A stretch of 64,000 nucleotides of DNA from Castellaniella sp041677825. GTDB lineage: Bacteria > Pseudomonadota > Gammaproteobacteria > Burkholderiales > Burkholderiaceae_B. The notes beneath the pieces were generated by a model. It saw only the letters and a list, made by a program, of their open reading frames with translations, did not search any database and had not been told where the DNA came from. Location of the stretch: NCBI RefSeq assembly GCF_041677825.1, contig NZ_JBAYPG010000002.1:62001-126000 (forward strand), written 5' to 3'. Position numbers and translations under genes: made by a program. This document shows positions 63,803 to 64,000 of the stretch, piece after piece. Position 1 is the stretch's first letter, and every line of letters starts with the position of its first letter.

Positions 63803-64000
63803 TGCGCGCGCCACCCACCAGCTGTTGCAGATACTGGTGTACGGCACGCCGGTAGCTGGATTCCTCGAGCCACCCGGCCAGATTCTCGTGCACTTCATCA
63901 AAGGCCAGGGCCCGCCCCTCGATCCGGTGCCCGATGCGCACAATGTGAAACCCGAAACGGGTTTCGACCAGTTCGCCCCCCAGAGAAAATTCGGGCAAGG
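63756..64000 (-). CDS. Parvulin-type peptidyl-prolyl isomerase, C-terminal part (5' end beyond window)
   Basis: Only the last ~80 codons are inside the window and the frame is open to the right edge. The segment SLGGELVETRFGFHIVRI is the end of a PpiC/rotamase domain, followed by a helical tail. Isomerases of this type (NifM/PpiC-like) often sit at the end of narGHJI operons in Burkholderiales, so a nitrate reductase cluster may lie just outside. It converges with and overlaps nsrR. Confidence 0.8.
   Translation of the reverse strand, partial: LPEFSLGGELVETRFGFHIVRIGHRIEGRALAFDEVHENLAGWLEESSYRRAVHQYLQQLVGGARISGIPMQGADSPLVQ

Overview
The window is a gene-dense, high-GC stretch of a bacterial chromosome. 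Gene content and order point to a betaproteobacterium of the Burkholderiales, most like the Alcaligenaceae (Bordetella/Achromobacter/Castellaniella/Pusillimonas group). The pointers are a queA-tgt-yajC-secD-secF run continuing into miaB-phoH-ybeY-corC-lnt, a tkt-gap-pgk cluster, and a set of genes resembling the Bordetella lipid A glucosamine modification genes. The genus cannot be fixed from sequence alone. I see no insertion sequence, prophage or CRISPR array. Most of the window is ordinary core chromosome with two accessory regions.

Layout. 1-8.6 kb: mrp (cut by the left edge), a small membrane protein, metG, a Kch-type K+ channel, then a CDF transporter and a Zn/Cd P-type ATPase forming a metal efflux pair, and a HAD dehalogenase. 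8.7-13 kb: tkt, gap and pgk on the minus strand, with a strong intrinsic terminator between gap and pgk. 13-24 kb: rsmE, a barstar-like protein, a patatin, maeB, a degenerate FAD-oxidase-like protein, an aminotransferase, a lytic transglycosylase, ubiD and the yqjD/yqjE/yqjK-like stress trio. 24-37.9 kb: one long minus-strand block with a probable channel-derived membrane protein, queA, tgt, yajC, secD, secF, miaB, phoH, ybeY, corC, lnt, dacB and upp.

37.9-46.6 kb: a complete-looking ectoine uptake and breakdown locus. doeA-doeB-doeX read rightward. doeD and ehuB-ehuC-ehuD-ehuA read leftward, and the ehu operon ends in a threonine-aldolase-like PLP enzyme. That enzyme is the most interesting item in the window: it is not a standard member of ectoine loci and may serve 5-hydroxyectoine breakdown. 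The usual aspartate-semialdehyde dehydrogenase (DoeC) is not in the window.

46.7-52.7 kb: a solitary rfbD, a secreted protein of unknown function, two MFS transporters, an EamA transporter and a tRNA operon (Ala-Glu-Asp) with a recognisable promoter and bidirectional terminator. 52.7-57.4 kb: molybdenum cofactor genes moaC-moaD-moaE-moeA facing usp-moaA-mobA. 57.5-61.9 kb: a DUF442 phosphatase-like protein and four genes for a carrier-lipid sugar pathway (YdjC-type deacetylase, GtrA-type flippase, ArnT-type transferase, GT2 transferase), probably modifying lipid A. 61.9-64 kb: nnrS and nsrR behind a near-consensus NsrR operator, then the end of a parvulin-type isomerase. Together with the molybdenum cofactor genes, this suggests that a nitrate respiration or denitrification cluster lies just beyond the right edge.

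Two membrane-enzyme genes carry in-frame minisatellites: six 18-bp units at the start of lnt and five degenerate 30-bp units at the end of the GT2 gene.
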